DNA from: Marsupella aquatica
Taxonomy: Eukaryota; Marchantiophyta
Reading direction: 5' to 3'
NCBI GenBank assembly: GCA_973895155.1
Contig: OZ316898.1
Span: 13,268,001-13,332,000 of the forward strand
DNA: 64,000 bases
Part shown: positions 24,790 through 37,245 of the stretch, in pieces
Numbering within the stretch: position 1 is the stretch's first letter
How the letters are laid out: each line of letters opens with the position of its first letter
Position numbers and translations under genes: made by a program
The notes under the pieces: model-generated
The model's input: only the letters and a program-made list of their open reading frames with translations
Told to the model about the DNA's origin: nothing
Databases searched by the model: none

Positions 24790-25140
24790 TGTAGACCTTC
24801 AGCGGGGGTCTACACACAGGAAATAAAGGAGGACAACAACAAATTTTAGAGCTATTTGAAAGGGTATGAATGAGAGCTACCTCCCATTAACTCTGACCAT
24901 TTGGTGGGGGTTGAAGGGGGTCTACACACAGGAAATTAATGGAGGACAACAACAAACTCAAAATCCAATAATACAAAAGTTTAAGGTTATTTGAAAGGGT
25001 ATGAATGCAAACTACCTCCCATGAACTCCGACCCTTTGGTGGCGGTTGAGGGGGGCCTACACACAGGAAATTAAAGAGGACAACAACAAATTCAAAGTCC
25101 AATAATACAAAAGTTTAGGGTTATTTGAAAGGGTATGAAT
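24790..25140 (+). repeat. ~112-135 bp tandem repeat, 2.7 units
   Basis: The segment TACACACAGGAAATWAA, then GGACAACAACAAA, then TATTTGAAAGGGTATGAATG starts at about 24811, 24923 and 25058. The first unit lacks 23 bases (the CAAAATCCAATAATACAAAAG part). A perfect 9-bp hairpin stem, GTGTAGACC/GGTCTACAC, lies at the left edge. Confidence 0.85.
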
Positions 25141-25189
25141 GAGGCTATAATAGTTCAAAAATGACCCCTAAATCAATTTGCTATGCATC

Positions 25190-26790
25190 GGACGCCTTTG
25201 GCAAAATGTTGCGGTTTTTATCGGTGGTCCAATTTTAGTCCAATTGCACTTTCCAATACCCAAACAGTCGGGTAAGCGTGACTGGACCGAGATCAGCAAA
25301 GTCCAATTCTTTTGGTATTAGAAATCAGGTTTCAATTCAAAAACGATGGCAAAACCATGTCCAATTCTATTAGTATGGCATCATGGGGTCCGAGCACTTT
25401 GGAATTGATATGCAATGTGCAATGTCGTAAATTGCAAAAGCTCTACCTGACGACCACAAAAAGTGTGGAGCCAATACTTTTTCTCAATCTAGTGGCGGGC
25501 TAATTAGTGTGTGTGCAAATTTGAACTCTATTGGTTGGCTAGAACACAGTGACGGACCAAACGAGAAGTATGACCACCAAACAAGAAGTGTGTTTTTGAT
25601 TTCACGAAAAATGGCAAAAAATCACTAAAATTAAGATCAAAAATGCTATTTTGAGGATGAATCCAAAATCGCATCCAACATCGGATTTCAAATTGAGATA
25701 CTGTCAACACAAAAACAAAGAATTGTTACATTCCAGAATTCTAAGACACTTCATCTAAAAAAAGGGCAAATTCCAAAACCTAGAAAAACAATGCTTTTCA
25801 CGTGATCCTTCTAAAAGCTAAATCCGAGCGTCAACAAAACTAGGAAAACACAAGATTTCATTTTCGCAATCAAAATGGCAAACTGAAAATGGGATACGGC
25901 GTATCCCATTTTGGATTCAACTGTTGAACGTGAACAAAAACCGCACCAAATCATTCTCTTGATGCTTCCATTTAACCTCGAGTTTAATTTTTAACTGCGA
26001 TAAAACTGAAAACTGTGAAAAACTGACCGCGGACTACAGTCGACCCCACAGTTAGTAGGTTGTGTGTGCGGTCACCCATCCCAAGTGTTATTCCTCCAAC
26101 ATGGAGCTTAACTATGTGGTTTTTTACTAGTGCATTGTATATAGAAGCTTGACAATTTTGGTGTTTGATATAGACTCTTTGGGACTTTTATACACTTCTA
26201 AATTTGTTAAGACGGCCACACTTTGGACCCCGTTTCCAATCTTAACTAACATGGATCACTAAGTCCGTTTAACTCACAATTGGACCCCGATCCCATTCGT
26301 GTTGCATTGCAAATCACACATCCAATTTAATAACAATTGGACATGCTTCTCCAATCCTTGAGTGCTTGGAAAAATTTACTGATTATTTACGTCACGAGCA
26401 CAAGTTTCCATTTCCAATTTAATCACTCATCAAAATTTCCAATTAAATCCGCATTGAAACATCCAACTTTCATAGAATTGCAACTAGCAATTCCAGCTCC
26501 ATCAGAAAAACGAGCTTGAGCTTTTCTTTGGGAAGACGTTTGCGATTCATTTAGAATTGAAACAAAATTGGACCATGTGGTCCAATGTTGACTGGCATGG
26601 GCAGTGGATCCGTTGTGTCCACAATTGGATACGGTGTCCGTTTGAAGTTTGAATGGAATGGTGTTTGTCCAATTCAAGTAGAATGGCAAAGTTCAATTCG
26701 TGTTACATCGGAAAGTGCAGTCGGTGATCCAATTGGAATAGAATGACAACTCTTGGCATAGTTGGAATGCGAGAATTGGACTAGGCCCCA
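25190..26790. repeat. Block rich in TCCAATT/AATTGGA motifs
   Basis: Roughly 15-20 copies of TCCAATT or AATTGGA, often extended to GGTCCAATT or AATTGGACC, occur in both orientations over 1.6 kb. There is no coding signal. The right edge, CCCCAAAACGGACCCCAAAA, lies immediately before the MITE at 26816. The pattern suggests the motif arrays of a non-autonomous DNA transposon, but no terminal repeats or target duplication were recognised. Confidence 0.5.
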
Positions 26791-26815
26791 AAACGGACCC
26801 CAAAATGTACTAGTG

Positions 26816-27112
26816 CTCGGGGGTCTCACTATACGGATGCCTCCCCATCACTTGCGACGTTTTTAGGCCTTGGACCCCCTAAAATATAAGAAAAATTTTT
26901 ATTTTTTCAACCCCTATAAAGTTGGAATATTCTTGAAATATTCCTGAATTTTGGTTATAAGGACCCTAATGTTCTTATAAGTCTCAAAATTGGATTTAAA
27001 AGACCCTATTGTTCTTCTCAAAAAATTCTTAAGTCTTCCCTTTGAACCAATAAAATGACCCTATACTTCGTCGCACGTGATATGCCATTTTTGTGGAAGT
27101 GAAACCCCCGAG
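26816..27112. mobile_element. 297-bp hAT-like MITE
   Basis: The ends are CTCGGGGGTCTCACT and AGTGAAACCCCCGAG, inverted with one mismatch. The 8 bases TACTAGTG flank it exactly at 26808-26815 and 27113-27120. The left subterminal CATCACTTGCGACG and the right CGTCGCACGTGAT are an inverted pair. It is closest in sequence to the copy at 60397-60690. Confidence 0.92.
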
Positions 27113-27120
27113 TACTAGTG

Positions 27121-28629
27121 CTACAATTTGAATGTGCACTGTAATACATTCATTCATTTGAGAGAACTAGGAATGTTACGGGTAGGTTGGAGGGTTTGGG
27201 ATACCTCAGCAGACAAGGATCCTCCTCAAAACAAGGAAACTAAGCCACCACTGAGTGAAAATGGCAGATTTGGTTTAGGGTTTACTTCCCAATTTGTCAA
27301 TCAGTTGTTGGTACTTAACTCGAGTGCCTAGTTAGACTAACTAGGGTTTAGGGTAGTTTCAGGAGAGAGATTGAGCGAGAGAGAAAATGATTCTTCTCTT
27401 GGCCGTGGACGTAGCCCGGATTGGTTCTTAGTGACGTTGCGCAATGGGATATTTCCCCAACATCAGTAAACCCTTAAACCCTACAATTGAGGTCACTAAG
27501 TTAGTCCTATATAATGACTACAAAGATCCAAGAGCTCAATATATTAATGACTTGGGCAAAGACTGGTTTACTAAAACTATTTAAGATATTATAAGAGACT
27601 AGCCAATTTAGGTCCACCATGGGTAGGATACTGCATCTTATATGCTTCACCAACAAGTTGCGACACTTCAATATGCCAAGCCTCGTGACTGCTGAAGCCC
27701 GCTTTGCAACTGCCGAGGCCCGGTTGGCTCCATGGTCCATGCAGTGCATGGACCAAGATTGTGCACTCTATTTAAAGAGTCATGGAATTTAGGGTGGGTT
27801 GGCCCAAAGAATTTGACAACATCCCAAATCTGAGGGTTTAGGATTTCACCTGATTAATTTCTAAAACATGATTAGGAGCTACTGTTATAAATATATGTGT
27901 ACGGTTTACTAACTTTTGTAATCAATCTTTCACTTACTAGGCATTGTTAGGTATTTACTCAAGGTCTAAGGTTATGATATGTAACCATAGTTAAACTAAC
28001 CATAGTCGGAGACATGGTTAGGTTAACTAGGATGCACACTATATGCCAAGCGGTGTTTGCTTGAATAAGTGGAACTTAGGCTCATTGTTACGGAGCCACT
28101 TGAGAGATGAGGAGAGCTTACACTGTGGAGACTTGGTTTAGCCGACGGGCTTAGAGTTCAGTAAAGCTCTCTTACAATGTGTTCCCATGGACATAGCCTC
28201 AAGTAGGTGAACCATATATCTCTTGTGTTGACTACTTGGGAGTTGGATGTGTCATGTGCTTACCATTGCAATTGTCATCTATGCTCAACAGGCAGCCTGT
28301 TTAGGTGGCAAAATGGTCAACATTGGGTCAAGCCAAGCGTCAACCACAATTGCAAGCTGCTCCATAGAAGGAGAATGAATGTTTTCTTTCTTGGTAAACA
28401 GTTCCTCTTTGACCTCCTTTATTCCATAATCCTAAACCTTGGGAGTGGTCTCCTCCCTCCTGTTTCTCTTCTCCCCCTTTTGATTTGGAACCCTCTTTTC
28501 GATCTACACATTCAAGATTTTACAAGATTTATGAATGGTCTTGATGTAATTTATATTTAGCATACTTTTAGAATTTTGCTACTTTGGTTGAATGTAGACC
28601 CATCTATTAAAAGAGGTAATCATGTAATA
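27121..28629. other. Gene-free interval
   Basis: Short ORFs only, none with recognisable domains. Confidence 0.4.
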
Positions 28630-28990
28630 CTAGCTCAATACTCGTGCGTTGCACAAAAGATGTCGTGACAGCCAAGATGTCGTTCCTGATATTGTTGAGA
28701 ACAAAAGAGGTCATGTCGGCCAAGCGGTTGTCGAGAATAAAGATGTCGTGTCGGCCAAGATGTCGTTGCAAAAAAAGATGTTGTGTCGGCCAAGAGGTCG
28801 TTGAGAAGAAAGATGTCGTGTCAGCCAAGAGGTCGTTGAGAAGGAAGATGTCGTGTCTGCCAAGAAATCATTGAGAACAAACGATGTCATGTCACCCAAG
28901 ATGTTATTAAGAAAAAAGTTGTCATGTCATCTAAGATGTCATTAAGAAAAACAGATGTTGTGTCACCCAAGATGTTGTTATTTAAGAAAA
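28630..28990 (-). mobile_element. Helitron-like 3' end (minus) with a ~36-bp GATGTCGTG array
   Basis: On the minus strand GTGCAACGCAC is followed by GAGTATTGAG and CTAG (28630-28633), the same hairpin, spacer and CTAG as at 17926. Immediately inside lies an array of about nine units of the type AAGATGTCGTGTCGGCCAAG then AGGTCGTTGAGA. Units near the end are the most regular. Forward frames give a 12-residue period (KKDVVSAKRSL), but nothing suggests translation. Confidence 0.5.
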
Positions 28991-29745
28991 AAGCTCACGC
29001 AAAAAGTGCTCAAAAAATGAGTAACAACAACTACAAAGTATCATCAATCAAGAATCATGATTTTTGTCTTTGTATTTTTCATTTTTTAAATCCTTGAAAA
29101 CCTTTAACTTCCCCCCCCCCCCCCTCTTTTAGGCCTTTTGTACTATTTTTGGTTTTATTTTTTCTATTGCATTATGTAATATTTGTAATCAATTAAACTT
29201 CTCTTAGGACATAGATTATCATGGGTATAATGTCTAGGCATGGAGAGTACTATTTCTATGCATGGGGCTTGGTATGCATGGATAGTACTATACATATATG
29301 GTCCATAAAGTATTTGATTATTGTGCATTGGCATTCCCTGACATTCCCCTTTACTTCTTGCTTGGAAAATGTGTCACCCTTTACTTCACACTAAATATAA
29401 TTCAATTTTGTTTTATCCCTTCTCTTGGTCAGATTTTTTAATTTTTGTGCCCTGCAAATTTGAATGACGACCACTCTAAAAAGTGGCGCAACTGTGTATT
29501 ATAGGAGTTAATGATTTTGCCATTTTCATTCCACTGTCATGAATACATGGTTCTGTCCATTTTTTAAGTTACATACCTGGGTTAATTGATTTCATTGAGA
29601 GGCGTCCCTAAGTATGATTATTTAATATGGTCAGACTGCCCTTATGGTTTTGTGGAGTCTCTAGGTTTAAGTAATTTAAAGAAAACCATGATCATGCCAT
29701 TGCTATGATTATAAAATTTGGGGCTGGTATGCTTCTTTTATATTT
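28991..29745. other. AT-rich gene-free interval with a poly-C run
   Basis: No coding signal. A run of about 16 C residues starts near 29111. Confidence 0.45.
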
Positions 29746-29747
29746 GC

Positions 29748-29830
29748 CTCAAAAAATGCATTGAATTACATCCAATAAGATGGAGCCTTAGCCCATTAGC
29801 ATAGAGCAGTGTGGCCCACATAGTACGTAA
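29748..29830 (-). mobile_element. 3' tail fragment of the same LINE family
   Basis: TTTGCCTCAAAAAATGCATTG followed by GTGGCCCACA matches the 3' tail of the LINE at about 7417-7470 in order and orientation. It therefore looks like a severely 5'-truncated LINE insertion on the minus strand. Only the tail is recognisable. Confidence 0.5.
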
Positions 29831-30712
29831 CCAAAAGGGCAGAGTAATTGTGATTGAAGCCAAACTTATTTTAGGAGATAGTTAATCTCACTAGTTATTA
29901 GTCACTTCCATCAGTCAACTTGATCTCAGCTATCATCTCATCTTAGAGAGGCCGCCAAGTTGCAGTGCAAGGAAAAAAATGGGAAAAAACATTATTTTTT
30001 TTTTCAAAATGTGAAAGAAAATTTTGTTTTTGCATTTTTTTCACTATTGGGCATTTGTACTATATGGACACCCAACTTGGTGAGGTTAGCCAAGATGGGA
30101 GGGTGTCCGTACAGTGTGGACACAAAAATTTCCAATTTTTTTTCCAATTTTTTTCCAATTGTTTTTTCCAAAAAAAATTTGGAGCTGAGATTCACAAATT
30201 TTTAAGCTAACTGAATGATATCAACCGCTGATAACTGATAATGTTGTGTACACCTTATTTTAGGTGTTTGGATTTAGAGGTAAACCTTGTTTTAGATTTT
30301 TGGGTCTAAGGAGGGGCTAACCATGTTTAAGTTTTTTGGGAACCCTAATCAAGCCGCCATTTTTGGGTTTTGGTGCTCACTCTCTCGTTTGCTTGCTCTC
30401 TCGCCATTTCCGGGTTTTGGTGCTCTTGCTTGCTTGCTTGCTGCAATGTTTGTAGTCACCCTAAAGTCACTCAGTGCTGATTGCTCACTGCTCCCGTTGC
30501 TACTGCTGGTTGTTGTTGCTAGTCAGACGCACATTGCAATTTGTGTGATGCCTAGCCAGGAATCACTAGGCCGTGTAAGATGGTAAAATTGGGTGGTATA
30601 CACTAAGACCACTAGTATAAGGAAAAAAATGAGAAAAGATAAACAATTAAGGGTATACATGGAACCCGAGTCGAGGCCGGGAGTAATAGGCATAACGGCC
30701 ACTAAGGGGCAC
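29831..30712. other. Gene-free interval with T-rich simple sequence
   Basis: Contains a TTTTCCAATT simple repeat at about 30128-30170. The ORF at 30323-30586 is low-complexity hydrophobic and unsupported. Left flank of gag-like copy A. Confidence 0.4.
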
Positions 30713-33700
30713 GATTAGGGTTAGGGCACACTAAGTATTGGCGGCTGCAGGTAATCAGCGACAAAGACGATTAAACCCTAAACCCAATGGGGGTAAGGGA
30801 GGTTCACCAAGAGTGATGGCTCATTCATGCACATTGATTGAGTAGATTGCAAGGAGAAGCCAACAACTGTCAGCTGCAAAGGTGAACATGGTGGGCGGAA
30901 GCACATACCAAGCAACGACATAAGGAGGGAATGAGCAACATCAATCAAGTTGCGCATTTCTGGGGATGCCTGTTGGAACGGGCAAGTGAGTACATTGGGA
31001 CCTATGAGGAGGAAAAGTTGGAAAGAGCAGCCCGAGAACGACAAGAGCTTGCTTGGCTGTGGGAATTGCATAAGTCTGCCTTCCTAGGAGGAAAGCTCAT
31101 CAAGACTAAATTCCTGTGGACGCCTACTGCCGACAAGCTTGACAATCTTCTATTTTGAGCCCGATTTTGAGAGAACAAAATCGTTGGCATTTGGTAGGCC
31201 ATCAACAACTGCAACAACAAACATTGGGACCTAAAGGGTTGCACGGAGGCGTGGACACAAGCAACAGTGCTGGGGGAGTCGTCAAGAGCGGCCAAAATGA
31301 AGAGGAAGATGGCCAACAACAAAGAAACCACACTGGCCAAAAGAACGAGGTTGGCAGCATCAAGAAAACCGGTCGAGCAAGGGAGACAGAGGCAAGAGGA
31401 AGCCAAGGAACAAGAGGTCGACCCAGTCAATGTCATCCCCACCAGAGATGATAAATGGAAGGGTTGGGCAACAATCCTACTATCGACAGTGCAATTACAT
31501 TTTGCACGGGATTAGGATGCATGCTTTACAACCATGCAAACCAAGAAGTACCAAGGCTTCATGGCCGGATCAGGCTTGGAAGCCTTTTTTAGATTACTGT
31601 GGCTGAAGCCGGAGGTGCCGGAATCAGACTTGTTGGAATTTGTGGGATCATGGGACCACAAGTTCAACTCAACCAAGATATACGGGAGAGACTTCTATCT
31701 CACTCCCAAGGTGATTGCCAAAGTGTTTGGCTTGCAGATGGGCAACAAGACCAAGGTAGACACCTGGAAGAACTTTTCAGACAAGGAGTTTAGATCGTTC
31801 CCCAGGCCATCAACGAAGAATGACTTCTTCCAAAACACCTGCACCAACCCGCACATTGGAGAAATGATTGATTTATTGCGAGAGACAATGCATTGCAACC
31901 TGCCAAGACCGGAGATTGGCAAGGCGCGGGTTTATTAAATGGCAGAGAGGCCAGACCCAAGTCGAAACTACAACTGGTACCTCCTTACCCAACTGAAGAA
32001 AATCTTAAAGGAGGAACAACAAGTGATAGGCCAGGGGAGCGTGTCCTGGCTTGGTTATCACATGTTGCTGTTATGTCGGTATGCCCGGAGTCAAACCTTT
32101 GTGCCAGTACGTCCCCTGCAGGCAAGGGCGCCAGAAGAGGAGTCGGAGCTGAGGCCGACTGCAAGGAAGCCCGAACCGCCTAGTAGCCCCACAATAGCAC
32201 AGATCTTTTGGCCGACGCCGGAACCCACGCCGATGCAGCAACCGGCTATGTAGAGTCTCTTGTAGATGCTGCAAAAGGAGAAGCCGGTAATTGCGGCACA
32301 TGCATAGGTACAGGCCATGGTTGGGGAAGGAGGCACCACAAGACCCACCAAAGCAAATCCCTTTGTCGGGGCTGCGGAGAAAAGGAGGCCCAAAAACAAG
32401 CCGTGGGAGCCTCAAGTCCAAAACCCAAGGGGCAAGGACCCAAGGCTCCCAATCATGATGAGGAGAGAGGAAGCCGAGCGTGGGAGATGGAAGAGACCCG
32501 CACACATGAATAGTTTCCGGCAAGATGCCGCATTTGCGGCTAGCCCCAAAGAAGATCCACAGGCACTGGTACTCCAGGTTGGAAGGGAGAGCTTGGAGGA
32601 ATATCACGAGGACGACCTCGGCTACGGGTCGGATCATTTGGTGTCAGGGGTGCAGACCTGTGGCCATTTCATTCCCATACTTCCAAGAGTGGTGTGTGGG
32701 GACCCGCAACAGTAGAGAAGCCCAGAGTCTCCCCCACAAGACGTCCCTCCGCCAAATTACAATGGGAGAAAACAGGCCGACCAAGAGTTGCAAGAGCAAC
32801 TCCGCGATCTGGAGAGGGCAACCTTGGCCAAAGAGAAAGATTTTCTAGGCGGAGGATGGCCGAAGGACATTCGGCGGCTTGCAGGGGACCAAGCTGGGCC
32901 CTTGCCCATGTTTGACGAGATTCAGAGAGCGACCTGGGAAAAAAGGCCGCATTGGGAGATGCCGGCATCTCCTAACTACTCCACCTATGCACGTTCCAGA
33001 GCCCTGGAGTACGGGAGGATGTGCAGATTACTTGCAGCCCTTGACGTCTTTGGCGAGGAGTTAGAGATGGGGCCTTTTCTCAATAGGGAGAGGATGAAGA
33101 AGGAGGAGGTCATCCGGTGGCTTAGAGGAAAGGAAGCTGAGGTTGGAGATTTAAAGGCAACCAAGCAGGCTCAGGACAAGCTGCAGGTTAGGAGGCATGA
33201 GATAAGCATCATGCAGGGGCAACTGGCCCAGACCCAGGGGCATTTGGCCGAGGCCCTCAAGGAAAAGGAGAAGTGGAAGTAGGAGCTCAAAAACACAGAA
33301 GCAGCTCACCTAATGGTCTTCAACAAAGCCATGGCCGAGGCGCAGAGGAAGGAGCGGGCACTAAAGGAGGAGATCAAAGAATTCCGCAGGGCCCTCCATC
33401 AGAAAAAGGACGAGTTAGATGAGGCCTACAGGAGCATTGACAAGTTAAAGGAGGACCTCAAAACCCTATCAGCCAATTGTCAAGCCAAATTGCGTAAGAA
33501 GGATGACATGCTCGATCAAACCTATGAGAAGATGAATAAGATAGAGTTTGATATCGTCCAAGCTAGAGCTCAACACAGAGCTAAAAGCAACCTAGGAGGA
33601 GAAGGCGGCCTTACGAAAGGAGTTGGACAACACCTGAAGGAGTTGGAGGAAGCTCGCGGGGATTTACACGAGACCCTGGAGGAGTTAGAGGATGCCACGC

Positions 33701-33855
33701 AGAAATTAGAGAACATGCAGAGGTGGGCGGACAACCAAACGGAGCGGCTGAAGAAACTGTCCGAGGAGTTAAATCGGCAGGCAACAACAAGTGGACCCCC
33801 GGTGGTGGCAACAAGGTTGCAGGCCATGGTACTGACTGAGAGACAAGCCGAGGTA
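30713..33855 (+). pseudogene. Gag-like/coiled-coil element protein, copy A (10 in-frame stops)
   Basis: One frame runs from MSNINQVAHFWG (30931) to the edge of repeat X (33855), about 975 codons with ten stops and no frameshift. Stops are TGA 31156 and 31168, TAG 31195, 31513, 32251, 32263, 32305, 32713 and 33280, TAA 31936. Order: a charged N-terminal region with basic KRKMANNKE and PAKRTR-like patches; a domain at 31534-32060 (WDHKFNSTKIYGRDFYLTP then KVFGL) resembling the N-terminal domain of plant Ty3/gypsy-associated transposon proteins; a Pro/Glu-rich linker; then a long coiled coil (32788-33780: RRALHQKKDELDEAYRSIDK). No protease, reverse transcriptase or integrase is present. Copy B shares the whole layout. 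Homology of the flank starts at ATTAGGGTTAGGGC near 30715. The role is inferred only from its element context. Confidence 0.75.
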
Positions 33856-34295
33856 TGTGGTGCGTCCCATGGCTCCCTAAACCCAAGAAACCCCCCTGCA
33901 CAAGCCGATTCCCGCAGGTTTTGCGGCTTATGTGACGCCAATGACATGGTCCTTATTTTGTAATCTGATTAAGTAGGTTGCTGTATGCAAGGAGTAGCTA
34001 TTGATATTGCATAACAATTAGCAAGATGGCAAGAATAAGGGCAATCATGGCGTTAAGAGTAGGGAAATAAAAACTATGTCGCAGGTGGTCGGTGACCATA
34101 TCTCTTTCAATATGTCACCAAATCCGGATCTGTAAAGAGCATTGGAAAGATCTGGTCAAGGCGAGTAAAATCGATATAAAACACTCGGGAAACGAAGGTG
34201 TATTAAGAAAGATATGGCCTGATTAGTGTGACGGGTTAACTTGTGGCCGAAATTAGCGGATTCGGCTTCAGTTTCGGGTTAACCCAAGCTCGACC

Positions 34296-34400
34296 ACGGC
34301 TTAGCTTATGTGAGCATGGCTTCAGCTTAGCTCAGGTCAGCACGGCTTCAGCTTAGCTTAGGTCAGCACGGCTTCAGCTTAGGCTTAACCCGGGTTCGGA
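34296..34400 (+). repeat. 26-bp minisatellite in L2a, about 3 units
   Basis: Unit CACGGCTTCAGCTTAGCTCA plus GGTCAG. Copy L2b has about five units at the same place, so the array length differs between sister LTRs. Confidence 0.85.
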
Positions 34401-34943
34401 TTAGATTGATCCCGGGTTAGACTTAACTCGGGTTAGCCTAAACTCGGGCTCAGGTTAGCATAGGTAAGCTCGGGTTCGGGCTCAGCTTAGGCTAGGATAG
34501 CGGATAGCGGATAGCGGGTAGCGGCCTAACCCGAGACCACGGGTTAGCTCTACTCGGGTTAGATAGGATAGCTAGGTTAGCCGAACTTGGGTTAGCTATG
34601 TAACTCGGGTTAGCGCAACAGTGAGTACCCCCTCTCGGTTACGGGGGCATAACTCTCTGTGTATTTGACCAAATCGGCTATAATTGACCTCGTTGGAAAG
34701 AGGAGCTCAAGCCGCTTCCAACGCTGTTATCCACGCAGCAAATGGTTGAATACAGAAATCGGGAGAGGAGGCATAAGCTCGCAAAAACCATGGAGGAGGG
34801 CCGAATCCGAAGTACATAGCCAATTCGAGATAGAAATAAAGTTGTGAGTTAGGGTTCAGTAGTTAGAGATAGTGGCGGCTCTGTTAGGGCTGGGATGGGG
34901 CTCCAGCAGCGTAGCATCCACCCATTTGGGCTCAATGAGAGAG

Positions 34944-34950
34944 TATATAG
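34944..34950 (+). promoter_or_regulatory. Candidate TATA box of LTR L2a
   Basis: GAGTATATAGAGCAGCC lies in a conserved part of L2 and is kept in L2b at 52896-52902. Position roughly mid-LTR and conservation fit a retrotransposon promoter; orientation of the element is not otherwise proven. Confidence 0.35.
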
Positions 34951-37245
34951 AGCAGCCCTCCGGTAGAGGCAGGGGGGGAACTTCAGTTGTGTGATCTCAC
35001 TTAGACTGAGCAGCAGGGAGGAGCTCTGTGCAAGCAAGGCTGGACTTGGACGCTGCGTGTTGGGGAGAGCTTGGTTGTGCTATTACTCAGGGAGTAATCA
35101 GCCAAGCTTCACAGCAACGGGTTGCTAGGTTTGCGAGCTGGATTGTGGCTCTTTCTAGTGGGCAACACAACTGGGTTCTTTTCCCCCGATACAGAGCCTT
35201 GGTGAAGGTGATGTGTTGGTGATTGTAAACTGTGGGGAGGATTTCAATGCGATTTGCGGTGGGCACATTAGGGAGGCTAAGGTACTGATTTAGGGGCAGC
35301 AGGAGGAGCATTTACAGTTCAGTCTGGCAAGGCTACATGATCCATGGGGAGTCCCGGCCTTTGTCTGGTGGAGAGCACTAAGGGATCTATGGCCAGAGCT
35401 GAGCTTGCAGGGCAAGCATGAGGCCAGGCCTCATTGTAGTCTGGGGTAGATCGCCGCTAGGCCTGGTACCAGCTTTGAAGTCGAGTCAACTGTGCATGCG
35501 TACTTGACATTCTGAAATGGAGGTGTGAGATCTATACGTGCCCCCAAGAATGAAGTGCAGTGAAGGAGGTTGAGTTCAGGATTGAGTTTGCAAGGCAAGT
35601 ACGGGATTGGTTCGAGTCCAATCTGCCATCGCAATCTGGAGTGAGCCGGGCTCAGGTTCAGGATTGAGCTTGCATGGCAAGCACGGGGCTTGCGGGGCAA
35701 GCATGTCGCAATCTGGAGGAGACAGCCTTCGGGCCTAGTGTTCGGATCAAGTGTTCTCAGTGAACTATTGTGCACATCTTTGAATCCAATTGAGTTTTCC
35801 TTTCAGGCCTCATTTCTCTCATGGATGTGTGTGTGTGTGAGGCAATCTGAGTGTATGATGAGACTAGCAGCGCCACTGAGAGGTGTACCGGGTGCATTGA
35901 AGTGGGTTGGGTGAGGGCTGTCACAGCTCTGATTGCTGAGAGTGGAATGGCAGAGTGGTGGGGCAATGGCTTAGAAGTCCCTAAGCTGGGAATCAGTTAG
36001 GAGTCACTGGTTTATGGGTACATTCCGGTGGTGGAATAGAAACATACCTATGACAGTAAGCATACGTATAGACCTATGCGCACCGTAGCGCTAGGCCCTG
36101 TGTGTACGGGCCCGATATGAAGACCCCTTCTCACCAGAACTATCATGAGCGCAGATCTGATCCCCAACCTTGGTTCCTTGGGATTGAGCTTGGGTGATGT
36201 GTGATAGAGCTTTGCTATGATAGTCTGGTGTTAAGGGCATAAATTGGTGTTTACCGGCCTTCACAACATCCCTTCGTGATCCTCAGGTACAAGGAGATGG
36301 TTTTGGCACCCATAGTGACGTCTTTGGTGTTAAGACCCATGTCAATCGCGTGACAGCTTAGCGGCATGGGACGCTGCTAACTCTCTACTAACATTTTACA
36401 CACATATACTGGACAGATCCTTCATTGGGTCATGAGATACGTAGTCGGCCTCTTCTATGCCTCTCGTGGTCTTCCTTTAGGTATGTTTGGATTCCGCCGC
36501 CGGAATGATCGCCAACTGGCTTGGGTAAGCCGCTAAGACCTCTCTCAGCTCGACACATCCAACTCTTACTGCCTTGCTTACTTTCTTCTCTTCTTGGTTG
36601 ATGTGGGCAATCTTCAAACAAGTTAATGCGACACACAAATGGCAAAATGACTCCTTCTGACTGAGTTATACCATGCACTTGCCATACAAATAGTACTTCT
36701 CATACACAAGGTCTACAAAAAGCCATGAGGCCAACTCTATTCAGCTCTTAGGCATGAGGAAACATGAATATACACAAGGGTCACTATATAACTAACCGAG
36801 AGCTTCTTTTACTACTTGATCCCAGCCCTGCTAGTGCACTAAAAACTTGCTAAAGAAGAAGGCCCTTAACTCCCTGTTGCTCAGGTACTTATCCTTGCAG
36901 TGAATCCCCCTAATTCCTTGCAACATAAGCCTAATCTATCCTAACTGTAATCTTCCTATGTATTGTGAGGCAGGAGCACAAGTGTTGCTCTTACCAGCGG
37001 ATCCGCAATCTCACTAATCTAAGTGTCAGGGCCGCCTCTTGGTCCTGATCCTAATTCTAAACTTGGAGATTTGAGCCCGCCCTGCCCACTTATGCCTCAT
37101 ACCTCCACATCCGCCCTTTTTAAAGGGGGTGGTGCCCTTACACGTCACGACACTGGTGGCTGGTCCTCAATGGACACCCCCAATCCTTCTTTGGCGGTCA
37201 ATGTGGGCCTCCCATTCTCTGATAGGTTATCCGCTCCTAACCTGG

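Larger units (their letters stand above)
33931..36355. mobile_element. Solo LTR L2a, 2425 bp
   Basis: Starts TGTGACGCCAATGACATGG, ends CAATCGCGTGACA, and is flanked exactly by GCTTA (33926-33930 and 36356-36360). Sequence on either side joins into the uninterrupted X seen at 46018-47298. It is highly similar along its length to L2b at 51854-54311. No internal element domain follows, so it is a solo LTR left by recombination. It holds about three units of a 26-bp minisatellite at 34296-34380 and a TATA-like box at 34944. Confidence 0.95.

Noticed and set aside
28655-28990. CRISPR-like regular spacing of GATGTCG repeats
   Set aside because: The sequence between repeats is itself repetitive and the context is a plant transposon end; it is a minisatellite.
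30323-30586. 87-codon ORF with hydrophobic Leu/Ala composition
   Set aside because: Low-complexity CTTGCTTGCTTG-type sequence explains it; no motif or context supports a membrane protein.
32071-32637. 188-codon minus-strand ORF
   Set aside because: It is the shadow of the plus-strand gag-like frame; it has no motif and copy B does not preserve it.
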